This document shows, one piece after another, positions 62,498-64,000 of a stretch of 64,000 bases of DNA (position 1 is the first letter of the stretch; each line of letters begins with the position of its first letter). The notes beneath the pieces were generated by a model that saw only the letters and a list, made by a program, of their open reading frames with translations, ran no database searches and was not told where the DNA came from. The position numbers and the translations under genes were made by a program. The DNA comes from an uncultured Chryseobacterium sp. (GTDB lineage: Bacteria; Bacteroidota; Bacteroidia; Flavobacteriales; Weeksellaceae): assembly GCA_913778505.1 (NCBI GenBank), contig CAJYWD010000046.1:74566-138565 (forward strand). The letters are read 5' to 3'.

Positions 62498-64000
62498 AGT
62501 ATTCAAGGGCTATAAGCGAGTAAAGAACGATTTAAAACAATCTGGAAACAGCAAAGATTAAATACGACTAAATTGGCATTCGGGTCTTAATTTTCAATCT
62601 CACTCACAATGAAAAAACAAGTCCCGCGGTTTTTTTCCCCTTTTGCAAAAAGGCAAGATAGTCTGGGATATCAAACTTGAAAAGTTTGTATATACAAAGA
62701 CACATCTTGCAAACTTATACTGCTTACTTTTCAGCATTTTTTAAAACTCTTATATTCAACTGATTATTAACAGGTTGTATCGAATGGCTGGCAAAAAGAA
62801 ATAAATAATGCAATTTTGACTTTAGCAGTGCTTAAATTTCTAACATAATAACCACGACGATGATTACTTTTTAAGTATATTATATAAGAGAATGCTTAAT
62901 TTTTTAGCATGTTTTCCTTATGCCTGCGATATTTTTGAACAGGTTTAGATAAAAAGAATTGCAATTGTTATGTAGATATGTGAGATATCAATGTTGCTAT
63001 TTAAGACTGAAAAATCTGTGTGCTGAAAAATATAGCATGAATCAAAATAGTCTGCCCACATTTTATTCACCCCTGATGTTATAATGCTTAATTTTCTCGT
63101 CGTCCTTGAAGCCGATAAGTATAAATTTTAACGGTAGTTTGCAAACATTGACCAATTCTGCCAATCAGACTATTATAAATACTTTGGAATTTCACGTCTA
63201 ATTCCACAGATAAAAATAATGAGCTATTGAACATTTATGAAAAATACAAAATTGTCGGAATTAAAAATGTTATAGGGTACTTTAATACAAAAAGTGCATC
63301 AAATACTACCCGCTTCATCAAAAGATCTACTTAAATTTATTTCTACAATAAGTACCCTAAAAAAAAATATATGAATTATATATTTTGATTGAAACTCAGA
63401 GCAGATACTTTACAAATCATCGCGAAAGTATACCGTCTATTGTAAAAATAATCTTAAAATTAAAAGGAATTTGAAGAACCTTGGCTGAGGATAAGTCAAA
63501 TTTATATCAATATTTGATGGTACTATAAGGTTCGATTATATCAAGGAAATCAATTTTGCAGACGAATATTTGCCTTTATACAAATGCTTTGGCAACCATT
63601 TTCGACATGATTTAAAACCGCTAATAAAGCATTAAAGAATTGCCCTCAGTTCAAAAATCTCACCTAAGGGCATTAAATTTTACATTTTTGTCACACCTTA
63701 ACATGATAAAATTACCACTCGGTTTGGGTTATAATCATCATGTGGTATTTTTTCGTCCCAATTAAGGTTATGTTTTGGAAGCTACAGCAAAGAAGTGTGC
63801 TTATTTTCGATTTACAAATCTGTAATAGATTCCTATTATAAAACATACTATTAATAGTATCTTCTATCATCGCATGAGCGCGACTATAACACATTTTATT
63901 ATTGGTTTTCTGACAAGTTTTAACTTATACTAAACGCAAAATAATTATATGGTAATTCTTTGTGAGTCCCATCAATAGATTGTATTTCTCCAAAACTACG
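62498..64000. other. Long region without a supported gene
   Basis: About 1.5 kb, AT-rich. I see small hairpins (CAAACTT/AAGTTTG near 62672-62688; TGCCCT at 63641 pairing with AGGGCA at 63667) and a 46-codon open frame without a start at 63495-63635 that may be a gene remnant. The leftward 60-codon frame at 63712-63894 has no supporting feature. The right end of the element is not identified here. Confidence 0.4.

Noticed and set aside
62560-62700. Origin of transfer near small hairpins
   Set aside because: Small hairpins are present, but I found no nick-site consensus and it lies beyond a separate gene from the mob operon. A position near 61276-61347 is as likely.
63712-63894. 60-codon leftward frame near the right edge
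   Set aside because: No signal, no motif, no promoter, and located in an AT-rich region without other genes.

Overview
The window looks like a chromosome segment of a member of the Flavobacteriia, most likely Chryseobacterium or a close relative. The evidence is a low G+C sequence, promoters of the Bacteroidetes type (TTTG / TAnnTTTG), several proteins with C-terminal type IX secretion (T9SS) type A sorting domains, secreted proteins that begin with a QVGIN-type motif after the signal peptide, and a Bacteroidetes-type conjugation module (TraE-F-G-J-K-L-M-N). The species assignment is inference; the window has no rRNA gene.

Bases 1-24,300 read as a core or older chromosomal region. At the left edge is the N-terminal part of a very large GEVED-repeat surface protein, preceded by a small secreted protein. 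Upstream of both is a 223-bp segment bounded by perfect 18-bp inverted repeats. The segment holds a strong rightward promoter and lies next to a tyrosine recombinase gene. This is the layout of a phase-variable invertible promoter. Next come an operon of four T9SS cargo proteins (two ELWxxDGT-repeat proteins, a leucine-rich-repeat protein and an M36 metalloprotease), a TPR/AraC membrane-regulator pair, an S41 peptidase, a retropepsin-like protease, a TonB-dependent receptor with a nested 22/44/88-bp repeat array upstream, a REP-like composite repeat, a lipoprotein, a two-component system, crcB and tRNA-Ser(TGA).

Bases 24,300-36,500 begin an accessory region directly after tRNA-Ser. It contains an intact integrase, a pair of M16 peptidases (one catalytic, one lacking the zinc motif), a secreted QVGIN-type protein, a TPR/HTH membrane protein and a decayed 3' half-copy of the same integrase. 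After these come an exported 5-hydroxyisourate hydrolase-like protein and an SOS cassette (umuC-umuD in reversed order, divergent from an SRAP/YedK gene).

Bases 36,500-62,440 are an integrative conjugative element backbone, nearly all on the minus strand. From its upstream end it runs: mobilisation accessory protein, relaxase, ParA-like ATPase, a membrane protein, TraE, TraF, TraG (VirB4 ATPase), four small exported paralogues, TraJ, TraK, TraL, TraM, TraN, coupling protein, M23 peptidase and two element-specific proteins, then a strong terminator. A lipoprotein, a ~1,700-residue DNA methylase-helicase and two small HTH proteins follow. The TraG ATPase carries a J domain with an intact HPD motif between its Walker A and Walker B motifs. 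A surface protein with head-type repeats sits just upstream of the mobilisation genes. The last 1.5 kb has no convincing gene.

The two most notable items are the invertible-promoter module at 3.8-5.4 kb and the J-domain-bearing TraG together with the tandem family of four exported transfer proteins beside it.
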